From: Limnohabitans sp. Rim8
Lineage (GTDB): Bacteria > Pseudomonadota > Gammaproteobacteria > Burkholderiales > Burkholderiaceae_C
Assembly (NCBI GenBank): GCA_945897465.1
Contig: CAMDFK010000007.1
Span: 62,001 to 126,000 of the forward strand
Reading direction: 5' to 3'
Length of the DNA stretch: 64,000 nucleotides
Made by a program: the position numbers and the translations under genes. Shown piece by piece: positions 7,951 to 15,710 of the stretch. Under the pieces are notes generated by a model. It did no database searches, was not told the origin of the DNA, and was given only the letters and a program-made list of their open reading frames with translations. Each line of letters begins with the position of its first letter. Position 1 is the stretch's first letter.

Positions 7951-9849
7951 ATGGCACTCATAAATATTCAAGTCCCCGACATCGGCGACTTCGACGAAGT
8001 CACCGTGATCGAGCTGATGGTCAAGGTGGGCGACAACGTCAAATCTGACCAAAGCCTGATCACTGTGGAGAGCGACAAGGCCTCCATGGAAATTCCTTGC
8101 AGCCACGGCGGCGTGGTCAAAGAACTCAAGGTCAAGCTCGGCGACAAGGTCAAACAAGGCTCGGTGGTGTTGGTGTTGGAAGGCGAGGGCGCGTTGCCCG
8201 TCATTGCGAGCGAAGCGCTGCAATCCAGTCCCTCTCCCGTCATTGCGAGCGAAGCGCGGCAATCCATGGATCGCTTCGTCCCTCGCGATGACGGTCCTGT
8301 GCCCACTGCTGCCAGCTTCGGCGGCTCAGCCGACATCGAGTGCGACGTGCTCGTTTTGGGCGGTGGCCCCGGCGGTTACTCGGCTGCATTCCGTGCGGCC
8401 GACCTCAGCTTGAACGTGGTCATCGTCGAGCGCTACGCCACCTTGGGTGGCGTGTGTTTGAACGTGGGTTGCATCCCGTCCAAAGCGCTGTTGCACGTCG
8501 CGGCCGTCATGGACGAAGTCAGCCACATGGCCGACCTCGGCGTGGACTTCGGCAAGCCGGTGGTCAACATCGACAAGCTGCGCGGCCACAAAGAAAAAGT
8601 CATCGGCAAACTCACCGGCGGCTTGGCGGCCATGGCCAAGATGCGAAAGGTCACCACCGTGCGCGGTTTGGGCCAATTCTTGGATGCCAACCATCTTGAA
8701 GTGTCGGAGACCACCGGCACCGCGCAAGAGCAAAACGGCAGCAAAAAAGTGATTGCCTTCAAGAAGGCCATCATCGCTGCAGGCTCGCAAGCCGTGCGTT
8801 TGCCCTTCATGCTGAAGGATGGGCTAGATAAGGACCCCCGCGTGGTCGACAGCACCGGCGCTTTGGAACTCCGGAGTGTTCCTAAGCGCATGCTGATTCT
8901 GGGCGGCGGCATCATCGGCCTGGAAATGGGCACGGTTTACAGCACGCTGGGCGCACGCCTCGATGTGGTGGAAATGATGGACGGCCTCATGCAAGGCGCT
9001 GACCGCGACTTGGTCAAAGTCTGGCAAAAGATGAACGCCAAGCGCTTTGACAACATCATGCTCAAGACCAAGACCGTGTCCGCACGCGCCTTGCCCGAGG
9101 GCATTGAAGTCACGTTCGAGAGTGCTGAACCGGGCGGCACAGCCCCCGCACCGCAGGTGTACGACCTGGTCTTGCAAGCCGTGGGCCGCACGCCCAATGG
9201 CAAAAAACTCGCCGCTGAAAAAGCAGGCGTGTCTGTGACCGACCGAGGCTTCATCAACGTCGACATCCAAATGCGCACCAACGTGCCGCACATCTTTGCC
9301 ATTGGCGACATCGTGGGCCAGCCCATGTTGGCGCACAAAGCGGTGCACGAGGCGCACGTGGCGGCCGAAGTGATCGCGGGCGAACTGATGCAAGGCAACG
9401 AAGAGTTGGCCCAAAAACTCAGGTCCTCGGCGTTCAACGCACGCGTCATCCCCAGCGTGGCCTACACCGACCCCGAAGTGGCCTGGGTGGGCTTGACCGA
9501 AGACCAAGCCAAAGCCCAAGGTATCAAGGTCAAAAAAGGCTTGTTTCCTTGGACGGCGTCTGGCCGCGCCATTGCCAATGGCCGCGACGAAGGCGTGACC
9601 AAACTGCTGTTTGAAGATTCACCCGAGGTGCACGCGAATGGGGGCCACGGCAAGATCTTGGGTGGCGGCATGGTGGGCACGCACGCGGGCGACATGATTG
9701 GCGAGATCGCTCTGGCGATTGAGATGGGCGCAGACGCAGTGGACATCGGCAAAACCATCCACCCACACCCCACGCTGGGCGAAAGCATCGGCATGGCGGC
9801 GGAGGTGGCGCATGGCTCTTGCACAGATGTACCTCCAGCGAGGAAGTAA
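7951..9849 (+). CDS. lpdA: Dihydrolipoyl dehydrogenase (E3 of PDH) with N-terminal lipoyl domain
   Basis: 632 aa from the ATG at 7951, chosen because it gives the lipoyl-domain start [17 protein letters not shown] and has GAGAAG just upstream; a longer frame from 7897 is unlikely. Residues 1-78 are a lipoyl domain (Lys43 in [10 protein letters not shown]). A linker follows, then an FAD-dependent disulfide oxidoreductase: FAD-binding GGGPGGYSA, redox-active Cys169 and Cys174 in [16 protein letters not shown]-binding [13 protein letters not shown] motif IFAIGDI, and the catalytic His-Pro near the C-terminus ([10 protein letters not shown]). It reoxidises dihydrolipoamide of PDH using NAD+. E3 with a fused lipoyl domain is known from several betaproteobacteria. 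Odd feature: the linker (about 83-115) is largely encoded by REP-like repeat DNA. Confidence 0.96.
   Translation: MALINIQVPDIGDFDEVTVIELMVKVGDNVKSDQSLITVESDKASMEIPCSHGGVVKELKVKLGDKVKQGSVVLVLEGEGALPVIASEALQSSPSPVIASEARQSMDRFVPRDDGPVPTAASFGGSADIECDVLVLGGGPGGYSAAFRAADLSLNVVIVERYATLGGVCLNVGCIPSKALLHVAAVMDEVSHMADLGVDFGKPVVNIDKLRGHKEKVIGKLTGGLAAMAKMRKVTTVRGLGQFLDANHLEVSETTGTAQEQNGSKKVIAFKKAIIAAGSQAVRLPFMLKDGLDKDPRVVDSTGALELRSVPKRMLILGGGIIGLEMGTVYSTLGARLDVVEMMDGLMQGADRDLVKVWQKMNAKRFDNIMLKTKTVSARALPEGIEVTFESAEPGGTAPAPQVYDLVLQAVGRTPNGKKLAAEKAGVSVTDRGFINVDIQMRTNVPHIFAIGDIVGQPMLAHKAVHEAHVAAEVIAGELMQGNEELAQKLRSSAFNARVIPSVAYTDPEVAWVGLTEDQAKAQGIKVKKGLFPWTASGRAIANGRDEGVTKLLFEDSPEVHANGGHGKILGGGMVGTHAGDMIGEIALAIEMGADAVDIGKTIHPHPTLGESIGMAAEVAHGSCTDVPPARK
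8197..8294 (+). repeat. Compound REP-like palindromic element inside lpdA
   Basis: Two left-arm units in direct orientation (8197-8226 and 8236-8265, one mismatch in 30) are followed by a right arm (about 8271-8294). Left arm CCGTCATTGCGAG (8237-8249) pairs with CTCGCGATGACGG (8282-8294) with one mismatch, making a hairpin of about 58 bases. Everything is in frame: [20 protein letters not shown], then [10 protein letters not shown]. It lies in the interdomain linker, where an insertion would be tolerated. Confidence 0.85.
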
Positions 9850-9856
9850 AACCTGA

Positions 9857-9887
9857 AGCAGCTGAATTGGCAAAAAATTCAGCTGCT
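9857..9887. terminator. 12-bp hairpin downstream of lpdA
   Basis: A perfect 12-bp inverted repeat (AGCAGCTGAATT at 9857-9868 with 9876-9887) has the 7-base loop GGCAAAA, 8 bases after the lpdA stop. There is no U-tract after it on the plus strand, so it may be a transcript-protecting 3' hairpin rather than a classic terminator. The convergent MGMT-like gene ends 60 bases further on, so it could serve both. Confidence 0.5.
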
Positions 9888-9947
9888 CAGCTTGAAAGCG
9901 TCCTGACCTTCATCGAGCGTAGACTTGGAATTCTTAATTCCGATCGC

Positions 9948-10373
9948 TTATGTATTCGTGAAGTCTTTCTCCAAATTCCGTTGTAAGTCGATCCAAGCGG
10001 GGTCGAAACTGAGTTTTTTTGACAATGGTGAGCCAGGGTCCACCACTCGCCAAAAGGGTGGCAAATCGGCCAGCGGGGCGCCTCTCTCGTTGTATTCCTC
10101 CCAAGCGTATTCCGCCACAATTCGCAAGAATATAGAGGTCGACACGGGACACGTGGCATCACAGGCTTGTGTTTGGGCAATTTTTTGTCGTAATTGCTGC
10201 AGGGATACCGTTTTACCCGACCGAATTTTTCGCAGCTCATCCGCAATCTCCTGTGGACTGGAGATGTGCAGTTTCGAGCCGCTTTTCACGCCCGCGAAGT
10301 CTTTTTCAAGCACGACATGGTGAGGCGGCTTGGTCACCATTTTCTCTTTCCAAGTTTTCTTGGCTTTTGGCAT
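9948..10373 (-). CDS. MGMT-family (alkyltransferase-like) small protein
   Basis: 141 aa from the ATG at 10373, chosen because the protein then begins MPKAKKTWKEKM, the typical basic start of this family; the open frame extends further upstream without recognisable homology. The middle contains DELRKIRSGKTVSLQQLRQKIA, the winged-helix part of the O6-alkylguanine transferase fold, then CDATCPVSTSIFLRIVAE and a C-terminal PFWRVV. I recognise the CPxTTGIFxxIAAE and YWRTL pattern of a conserved MGMT-related family of unclear function. The PCHR alkyl-acceptor motif of true methyltransferases is not present, so it may act as an alkyltransferase-like DNA-binding protein or do something else. It is convergent with lpdA and has no obvious partners. 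Confidence 0.6.
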   Translation of the reverse strand: MPKAKKTWKEKMVTKPPHHVVLEKDFAGVKSGSKLHISSPQEIADELRKIRSGKTVSLQQLRQKIAQTQACDATCPVSTSIFLRIVAEYAWEEYNERGAPLADLPPFWRVVDPGSPLSKKLSFDPAWIDLQRNLEKDFTNT

Positions 10374-10458
10374 GGTCAGCTCATGTGAATGGGAGATGAT
10401 TATTTTTCTCCACAGTCCTGAAGAGTGCAAAAAATTCAAAGCTAAGCCCTTGATGCAT

Positions 10459-10535
10459 TTGGAAAATTCTGGACTTTCCAAGCGGACTTGGTTGCACCTA
10501 AGCCCCGGACGGGAAACTGTTCGGGGCTCTTTTTT
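10459..10535 (+). terminator. Strong orphan terminator with preceding hairpin (possible small-RNA 3' end)
   Basis: A 10-bp stem (10501-10510 with 10519-10528, core AGCCCCG/CGGGGCT) is followed by a T-run at 10530-10535, a textbook plus-strand terminator. A second hairpin (TTGGAAA 10459-10465 with TTTCCAA 10475-10481) lies just upstream. The nearest upstream plus-strand gene is lpdA, 650 bases back, with a gene on the opposite strand in between. The terminator therefore has no coding gene in front of it, which fits a small RNA starting somewhere in 10380-10450. Confidence 0.6.
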
Positions 10536-10586
10536 GCCGAAAGCAAGGCCTCGTGGTTCGCGATAGCCTTGCATTCATTCCTGATA

Positions 10587-10632
10587 TTTCAGTTATTTCT
10601 GAAAATTCAAAAGATTTGGCTAGAATCTCGTC
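10587..10632 (+). promoter_or_regulatory. Candidate promoter and operator of the GbsR-like gene (leaderless)
   Basis: TAGAAT at 10621-10626 is a good -10 and lies only 6 bases before the ATG at 10633, so transcription would start at about the A of the start codon. CTGAAA (10599-10604), 16 bases further upstream, is a fair -35. It is also the right half of a perfect inverted repeat, TTTCAG-N6-CTGAAA (10587-10604). A repressor bound there would cover the -35. No Shine-Dalgarno sequence is visible. Confidence 0.5.
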
Positions 10633-11220
10633 ATGACCATTTCAGACCAAATTCCATCCCTCAAACGCGAGTTCATCGCCCATTTCGGTGAAATGGGCAG
10701 CAAGTGGGGCATCAACCGCACCGTGGGTCAAATTTATGCGCTCATTTATGTGTCACCGCAGGCATTGAACGCAGATGAGATTGCAGAGGCGCTGGAATTC
10801 TCTCGCTCTAATGTGAGCATGGGCCTCAAGGAGTTGCAGGCCTGGCGGCTGGTGCGTTTGCGCCATCAAGCGGGTGACCGGCGCGAATACTTTGAGGCAC
10901 CCGCTGACGTTTGGGAAATCTTTCGAGTCTTGGCCGAAGAGCGTCGCCGTCGCGAAATCGAGCCCACCTTGTCCATGCTGAGAAGCGCCTTGCTCGAAAC
11001 CCCCAGCACCGACGCAGAGCGCCATGCCCAGCAGCGGATGCGCGAAATGCATGACCTGATTGACCGGCTCATGACTTGGTTTGACGACGTGCAAAAGCTC
11101 GCACCCGAAACCGCCATGCAGCTCATGGGCATGGGCGCCACCGTGACCAAAGTGCTCGAATTCAAAGACCGTTTGACCGGTCGATCATCCAAAGCAGCGG
11201 GCCTTGGCCCCAAAAGTTAA
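10633..11220 (+). CDS. GbsR/MarR-type transcriptional regulator
   Basis: 195 aa. Residues about 20-105 form a winged helix: GQIYALIYVSPQALNADEIAEALEFSRSNVSMGLKEL resembles the GbsR subgroup of MarR-like proteins, followed by the wing RLRHQAGDRREYFEA. The rest is helical (EERRRREIEPTLSMLRSAL and a C-terminal dimerisation part). It is 27 bases upstream of cydA on the same strand, so it is probably co-transcribed with, and may control, the bd oxidase genes (inference). An inverted repeat upstream of its own -10 suggests autoregulation. Its mRNA looks leaderless. The ligand is unknown. Confidence 0.8.
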   Translation: MTISDQIPSLKREFIAHFGEMGSKWGINRTVGQIYALIYVSPQALNADEIAEALEFSRSNVSMGLKELQAWRLVRLRHQAGDRREYFEAPADVWEIFRVLAEERRRREIEPTLSMLRSALLETPSTDAERHAQQRMREMHDLIDRLMTWFDDVQKLAPETAMQLMGMGATVTKVLEFKDRLTGRSSKAAGLGPKS

Positions 11221-11247
11221 GTCTCGTGAATTCATCAGAAAGCCACC

Positions 11248-12612
11248 ATGGACATCGACGCACTCATCCTCTCTCGCATCCAGTTTGCTGCGAACATCAG
11301 CTTCCACATCCTGTTTCCCACCATCACTATCGCGCTGTGTTGGTTTTTGTTGTTCTTCCGTTGGCGCTTTGTCCGCACAAGGGATGTGGCTTGGGAGGAG
11401 GCCTACTATTTCTGGACCAAAGTGTTCGCGCTCACCTTTGCGCTGGGTGTGGTGTCGGGCATTGTGATGAGCTTCCAGTTCGGGACCAATTGGCCGGGAT
11501 TCATGGAGCGCACGGGCAATATTTCAGGGCCGCTGCTCGGTTATGAGGTGCTGACAGCGTTTTTTCTGGAGGCCAGCTTTCTGGGCATCATGCTGTTTGG
11601 GCGCGGCCGGGTGAGTGAGCGGGTTCACCTGACAGCCACTTTTCTAGTGGCGATTGGTACCACCATGTCGGCCTTCTGGATCCTGAGCCTGAACTCCTGG
11701 ATGCACACCCCAGCAGGTTTTCAGATCGTTAATGGCCAGTTCATTCCTACCGATTGGCTGGCGGTGGTTTTTAACCCTTCTTTGCCCTATCGATTCACCC
11801 ATAAATTGCTCGCTTCTGCGCTGACCGCTTCGTTCTTGATTGCGGGACTGTGCGCTTGGCAACTGATCAAGGGCAGCGCCACGCGTGGCACCCACAAAGC
11901 CATGCGGGCGGCCGTCTTCACGGCGGCCTTTGTGATGCCGCTGCAGTTCATCGTGGGGGACATGCACGGCCTCAACACATTGGAGCACCAGCCGGCCAAG
12001 GTCGCCGCCATGGAGGGCATCTGGGAAACCGAGCGCGGCGCACCGCTGACGCTGTTTGGCATTCCAGACCAAGAAGCACGCACCACCCACTTCGCGGTGA
12101 AGATTCCCAAAATGGCCAGCCTGATTTTGACCCACGAGTTGGACGGTGAAGTCAAGGGTATCAATGAGTTTGAAGGTGTGCATCCCCCCGTCGCGCCCGT
12201 GTTTTACGCCTTCCGCGTGATGGTGGGTGTGGGTTCGCTGATGCTGCTGGTGGCGGGCTTTACCGCCTGGCGCTTGTGGCTTCAACGCAAGCAGCCAGAA
12301 GTGACACTGCCCAAGCCCCTGCTGTGGGTGCTGTCGGGCATGGCTTTTTCCGGTTGGGTCGCCACGCTGGCGGGCTGGTACGTGACCGAGATCGGTCGCC
12401 AGCCCTTTCTGGTGCATGGCTTCATGCGCACCAGCGAAGCCGCAACCACCTTGCCACCGCCCTATATTGCGCTCACTTTAACGGCTTACCTGGTGGTTTA
12501 TGGCCTGCTGTTGGTCACTTACGTCGGCGTGTTGAAGTACATGGCAGAGAACCCCAAAGAACACAAACAAGAAGCGCCCACGGGTGCCATGTTGGGCAAA
12601 GCAGGTGTGTGA
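11248..12612 (+). CDS. cydA: Cytochrome bd-type quinol oxidase subunit I
   Basis: 454 aa, multi-spanning. The N-terminal SRIQFAANISFHILFPT carries the conserved His20 expected to bind a b-type or d-type haem, and the GRQP motif (EIGRQPFLVHG) lies in the C-terminal half. It oxidises ubiquinol and passes electrons to O2 in the cytoplasmic membrane without pumping protons. The short periplasmic quinol-binding loop and total length fit the cyanide-insensitive (CioA) subgroup better than the longer E. coli CydA. It follows the GbsR-like gene by 27 bases and precedes cydB by 50 bases. No cydDC assembly genes are nearby. Confidence 0.95.
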   Translation: MDIDALILSRIQFAANISFHILFPTITIALCWFLLFFRWRFVRTRDVAWEEAYYFWTKVFALTFALGVVSGIVMSFQFGTNWPGFMERTGNISGPLLGYEVLTAFFLEASFLGIMLFGRGRVSERVHLTATFLVAIGTTMSAFWILSLNSWMHTPAGFQIVNGQFIPTDWLAVVFNPSLPYRFTHKLLASALTASFLIAGLCAWQLIKGSATRGTHKAMRAAVFTAAFVMPLQFIVGDMHGLNTLEHQPAKVAAMEGIWETERGAPLTLFGIPDQEARTTHFAVKIPKMASLILTHELDGEVKGINEFEGVHPPVAPVFYAFRVMVGVGSLMLLVAGFTAWRLWLQRKQPEVTLPKPLLWVLSGMAFSGWVATLAGWYVTEIGRQPFLVHGFMRTSEAATTLPPPYIALTLTAYLVVYGLLLVTYVGVLKYMAENPKEHKQEAPTGAMLGKAGV

Positions 12613-12662
12613 TGCACCGCTCCCAGCTGTTCTGTATTTGAAAATGAATTTGAAAGGCGACC

Positions 12663-13661
12663 ATGACTTGGGCTGAATTTCTGCCATTGTTTTTCTTGGC
12701 CGTGATGGGGCTAGCCCTGCTGGCTTATGTGGTTTTGGATGGTTACGACCTGGGCGTTGGCTTGCTGCTCTTGCAGGCGACCGATTCAGAGAAGGACACC
12801 ATGATCGCCAGCATTGGCCCTTTCTGGGACGCCAATGAAACTTGGCTGGTGTTGGGCGTGGGTGTGTTGTTGATCGCCTTTCCGATGGCCCATGGTCTGG
12901 TTCTGCAGGCCTTGTACCTGCCCGTGGCGATGATGCTGATTGGCTTGATCTTGCGAGGTGTGGCGTTTGACTTTCGCGTGAAAGCGCCGCTGAGCTACAA
13001 GCCGTTCTGGAACCGCGCGTTTTTTGCCGGTTCGCTGATGGCCAGTGCATCGCAGGGCTGGATGCTGGGCAGCTACATCACCGGCTTTGCCAGCGGAGCT
13101 ATGGGCTGGGCATTTAGCTTGGGTATCGCTGTCACTTTGCCGGCTGCTTATGTGCTGCTGGGTTCGGGCTGGTTGATCATGAAAACCGAAGGCGACTTGC
13201 AGCAAAAGGCCGTGCGCTGGGCGCGGCTTGTACTGTGGCCCATGGCGGGCGCTTTGTTGGCCATATCGGCCGCAACACCGCTGGTGAAAGCAGGCGTGCT
13301 GGAGAAATGGTTTGGTGTGCCGCAGGTGTTTGCCTTGCTGCCAGTGCCCCTCATGTGCGTCTTGGCATTTTTTGCCATGCGCTGGGTTCTTACACGGCCC
13401 TACTTGATCAACGCGGGATATGGTTGGTTGGTGTTTGCCAATACGGTGTTGATTTTTGTGCTCGCCTTTTTTGGCTTGGCCTACAGCATCTTTCCTGACA
13501 TCGTGATTGGCCGGATGACCGTGTGGGAGGCGGCCATCAGCACCGCGTCACTGAATGTGATTTTTGTCGGCGTGGCGATCACGTTGCCGGTGATCATCGC
13601 TTACACGGTGTTCATGTACCGCGTGTTTTGGGGCAAGGCAACCGCACTGAAGTACGGCTGA
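12663..13661 (+). CDS. cydB: Cytochrome bd-type quinol oxidase subunit II
   Basis: 332 aa with about eight to nine hydrophobic helices. The start, MTWAEFLPLFFLAVMGLALLAYVVLDGYDLGVGLLL, is the signature of CydB, and GPFWDANETWLVLGVGVLLIAFP (residues about 52-75) is the most conserved family block. It forms the oxidase heterodimer with CydA; subunit II stabilises the haem-bearing subunit. It is 50 bases downstream of cydA, in the same operon. I looked for a CydX-like small membrane ORF in the 47 bases after the stop and saw none; an unrelated gene converges there. Confidence 0.95.
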   Translation: MTWAEFLPLFFLAVMGLALLAYVVLDGYDLGVGLLLLQATDSEKDTMIASIGPFWDANETWLVLGVGVLLIAFPMAHGLVLQALYLPVAMMLIGLILRGVAFDFRVKAPLSYKPFWNRAFFAGSLMASASQGWMLGSYITGFASGAMGWAFSLGIAVTLPAAYVLLGSGWLIMKTEGDLQQKAVRWARLVLWPMAGALLAISAATPLVKAGVLEKWFGVPQVFALLPVPLMCVLAFFAMRWVLTRPYLINAGYGWLVFANTVLIFVLAFFGLAYSIFPDIVIGRMTVWEAAISTASLNVIFVGVAITLPVIIAYTVFMYRVFWGKATALKYG

Positions 13662-13708
13662 AATTCGCCGCAATTCATGTGGTCATGGGGCGGTGTCATC
13701 ACCGCAAC

Positions 13709-14608
13709 TCAATGCGCCCCGAGGTAACACCCCTCAGCGCCTTCGGCTTCATCACCTTCTTCGCTGCACAGCGCCGCAATCAAGGCTTGGTCCACCACCT
13801 GACCGGGTAATGGCAACTCTTCGTTGGTCCAGCGCTTGACCAAGTGGCCATTGGCCACGCCGCCGGTGTGGGGCGCTTGGTAGGCTCGGCGGTGTTGCAG
13901 GGTCGCGTTGCTGTTGGCGTTGGCGATGAAGCGGCTCTCGCCCAAGGCCCAAGGTTCAAAGTAGGCGTTGGCGGCGGCATCGACTTGGCGAAAATAACTG
14001 CGGGCGCCTTCGGCGTTGAGCTTTTTCCGCACGGTGCGTGTGATGAGGCCTTGCAAGTGGTCCAGCGCGGCACCGTCCATGTGGTGGATGGTTTCTGGGC
14101 TCATGTCTTGTGTGGCCAGAGCGGCTGTGGCGGCCAACTCTGCGGGCAGCACCTGCACCATGGCTTTGACCACGTCGCGGTGTGGCGCCACTGCGGTGGC
14201 CACGCCGCGGGTTTGTGGCTGAATGGGGCAGCGAATTTCTACAAAGCGCGGCTTCACAGGCCCGGTGCAGCCGTCGTGGTGATAGTACTCGCTTTGGCTC
14301 AGGCGCCCTTTGCTGGAGCGCCCGCGCACGTCTCGGTAGCTGGGGTGCTGGGTGTGTACGTTCAGGCACACCACCAAGCCCGTTGCATCGACCAGCTGGT
14401 AAAAAGCCTCGCGCCATTCGGGCAACAAGAGTTTGTCGTGCAGGTAGTCGCAAGGCGGAGCGGCCTCTTGGTCGTCAAAGTCTTTTACTTCGCCCTCGAT
14501 CACCAACACAAAGGGCTTGGGTCTGCGCACCCGCCACAGGGCGTTGGCCAAGTGCAAAGTCGAATGCGTGGAGTCAGGGTGTATTGGGGCGTTTGTGCGG
14601 GGGACCAT
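13709..14608 (-). CDS. Unrecognised protein, possibly a 2-oxoglutarate/Fe(II)-oxygenase relative
   Basis: 299 aa, no signal peptide or membrane helix. I do not recognise a named family. The segment SEYYHHDGCTGPVKPRFVEIRC has an H-x-D arrangement like the metal site of TauD-like oxygenases. Near the C-terminus NATLQHRRAYQAPHTG, followed by LVKRW, resembles the distal His/Arg region of that fold (compare the HGRxxF...RxLxR pattern). This assignment is inference from short motifs. The protein begins with an odd low-complexity stretch (VPRTNAPIHPDSTHSTLH) and ends with an acidic tail. It converges with cydB and is isolated, divergent from the transporter gene that starts 165 bases away. Confidence 0.4.
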   Translation of the reverse strand: MVPRTNAPIHPDSTHSTLHLANALWRVRRPKPFVLVIEGEVKDFDDQEAAPPCDYLHDKLLLPEWREAFYQLVDATGLVVCLNVHTQHPSYRDVRGRSSKGRLSQSEYYHHDGCTGPVKPRFVEIRCPIQPQTRGVATAVAPHRDVVKAMVQVLPAELAATAALATQDMSPETIHHMDGAALDHLQGLITRTVRKKLNAEGARSYFRQVDAAANAYFEPWALGESRFIANANSNATLQHRRAYQAPHTGGVANGHLVKRWTNEELPLPGQVVDQALIAALCSEEGDEAEGAEGCYLGAH

Positions 14609-14772
14609 GGGGCAATTTTAGGGGGTCGGTGGCAGCATGTTGGCTTGCTGCGGCCGTGGACCCACGGGTGACTCACTGCACGCGACGGATGCTGTAGATT
14701 AACCAGAGTTCCGCGTTGATCTCTATTCGTGGCACGGTTTGGCCCACTTTGCGGCCCTTTTTGTCTTGAACC

Positions 14773-15678
14773 ATGACGCTCCCCATTGCTTCCTCCGTGC
14801 GGATCGATCACCCGCTTCAAGGCATTGCCTGGATGGTGGCAGGGGTGTTTTTGCTGTCGGTCATGGATGCGTTGTCCAAGCATGCGGTGTCCCAGATGTC
14901 GATTCCTGTGTTGATTGCAGCGCGATCGGTGGTGGTGCTGGTTTTGCTGTTGCCCTGGGTGCTTCGCAGCGGGGGCTGGTCGGCATTGCGCACGCGCCGT
15001 CCTGGGGCCCATTTGTTGCGTGGTTTGCTGTCGGTGTGTTCCATGTTGGCTTTTTTTGAAAGCTTGCGATTGTTGCCCCTGGCCACAGTGATCGCCATTT
15101 GTTTTGCCGCGCCGCTTTTCATGACACTGTTGTCCGTGCCCTTGATCAAAGAGCGTGTCGGGGCGCACCGTTGGGGCGCTTTGTTGGCTGGCTTTGTGGG
15201 TGTGAGCCTGATCATCGGGCCACAGGCCATGGATGGCGAGCTGGGCCTGGGGGCTTGGCTCGCTTTGGCGGCTGCATTTTTTTATGCCGCCTCAATGACG
15301 TGTGTGCGATGGCTTTCGCCCACCGAGAGCGACCTGTCCATGTTGGTCTGGCAGAACCTGACCATGGGCCTGGCGGGTACGGTGGGGCTGCTTTTTGTGC
15401 CCTGGGACATGGCGCCAGGCATGTGGCCCATCATCGCTTTGATGGCCATTTTGGTATTGCTGGGCCAGCGCTGCACCTTTCGGGCTTTTCGGCTAGCACC
15501 GGTGGGTGTGGTGGCGCCATACCATTACAGCGAGCTGCTGTGGTCAGCCTTATTTGGTTGGTTGTTTTGGCAGGAGTGGCCTGGGGCAAATGTTTGGTGG
15601 GGCGCGTTGTTTGTGGTCGGGGCGGGTCTGTACACCTTGTGGCGCGAGCGCGCACGCACGGTGGTCAGCGGTTCATGA
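14773..15678 (+). CDS. EamA/DMT-family membrane transporter
   Basis: 301 aa with ten predicted membrane helices arranged as two EamA repeats (about 15-145 and 160-290). The end of the first repeat carries the typical sequence PLIKERVGAHRWGALLAGFVGVSLIIGP, and the second ends PVGVVAPYHYSELLWSALFGWLFWQEWPG. Such proteins usually export amino acids or other small metabolites across the inner membrane; the substrate cannot be told. The ATG at 14773 gives the usual short cytoplasmic start. It stands alone, divergent from the oxygenase-like gene and convergent with the aldolase-like gene. Confidence 0.88.
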   Translation: MTLPIASSVRIDHPLQGIAWMVAGVFLLSVMDALSKHAVSQMSIPVLIAARSVVVLVLLLPWVLRSGGWSALRTRRPGAHLLRGLLSVCSMLAFFESLRLLPLATVIAICFAAPLFMTLLSVPLIKERVGAHRWGALLAGFVGVSLIIGPQAMDGELGLGAWLALAAAFFYAASMTCVRWLSPTESDLSMLVWQNLTMGLAGTVGLLFVPWDMAPGMWPIIALMAILVLLGQRCTFRAFRLAPVGVVAPYHYSELLWSALFGWLFWQEWPGANVWWGALFVVGAGLYTLWRERARTVVSGS

Positions 15679-15710
15679 GACCCCCTTGATTTCACAAGCG
15701 GTGGAAAAAC

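Noticed and set aside
10374-10632. Possible tRNA or other structured gene in the largest gap
   Set aside because: No cloverleaf, no TTCGA-type T-loop and no CCA; only the two hairpins described as a small-RNA candidate.
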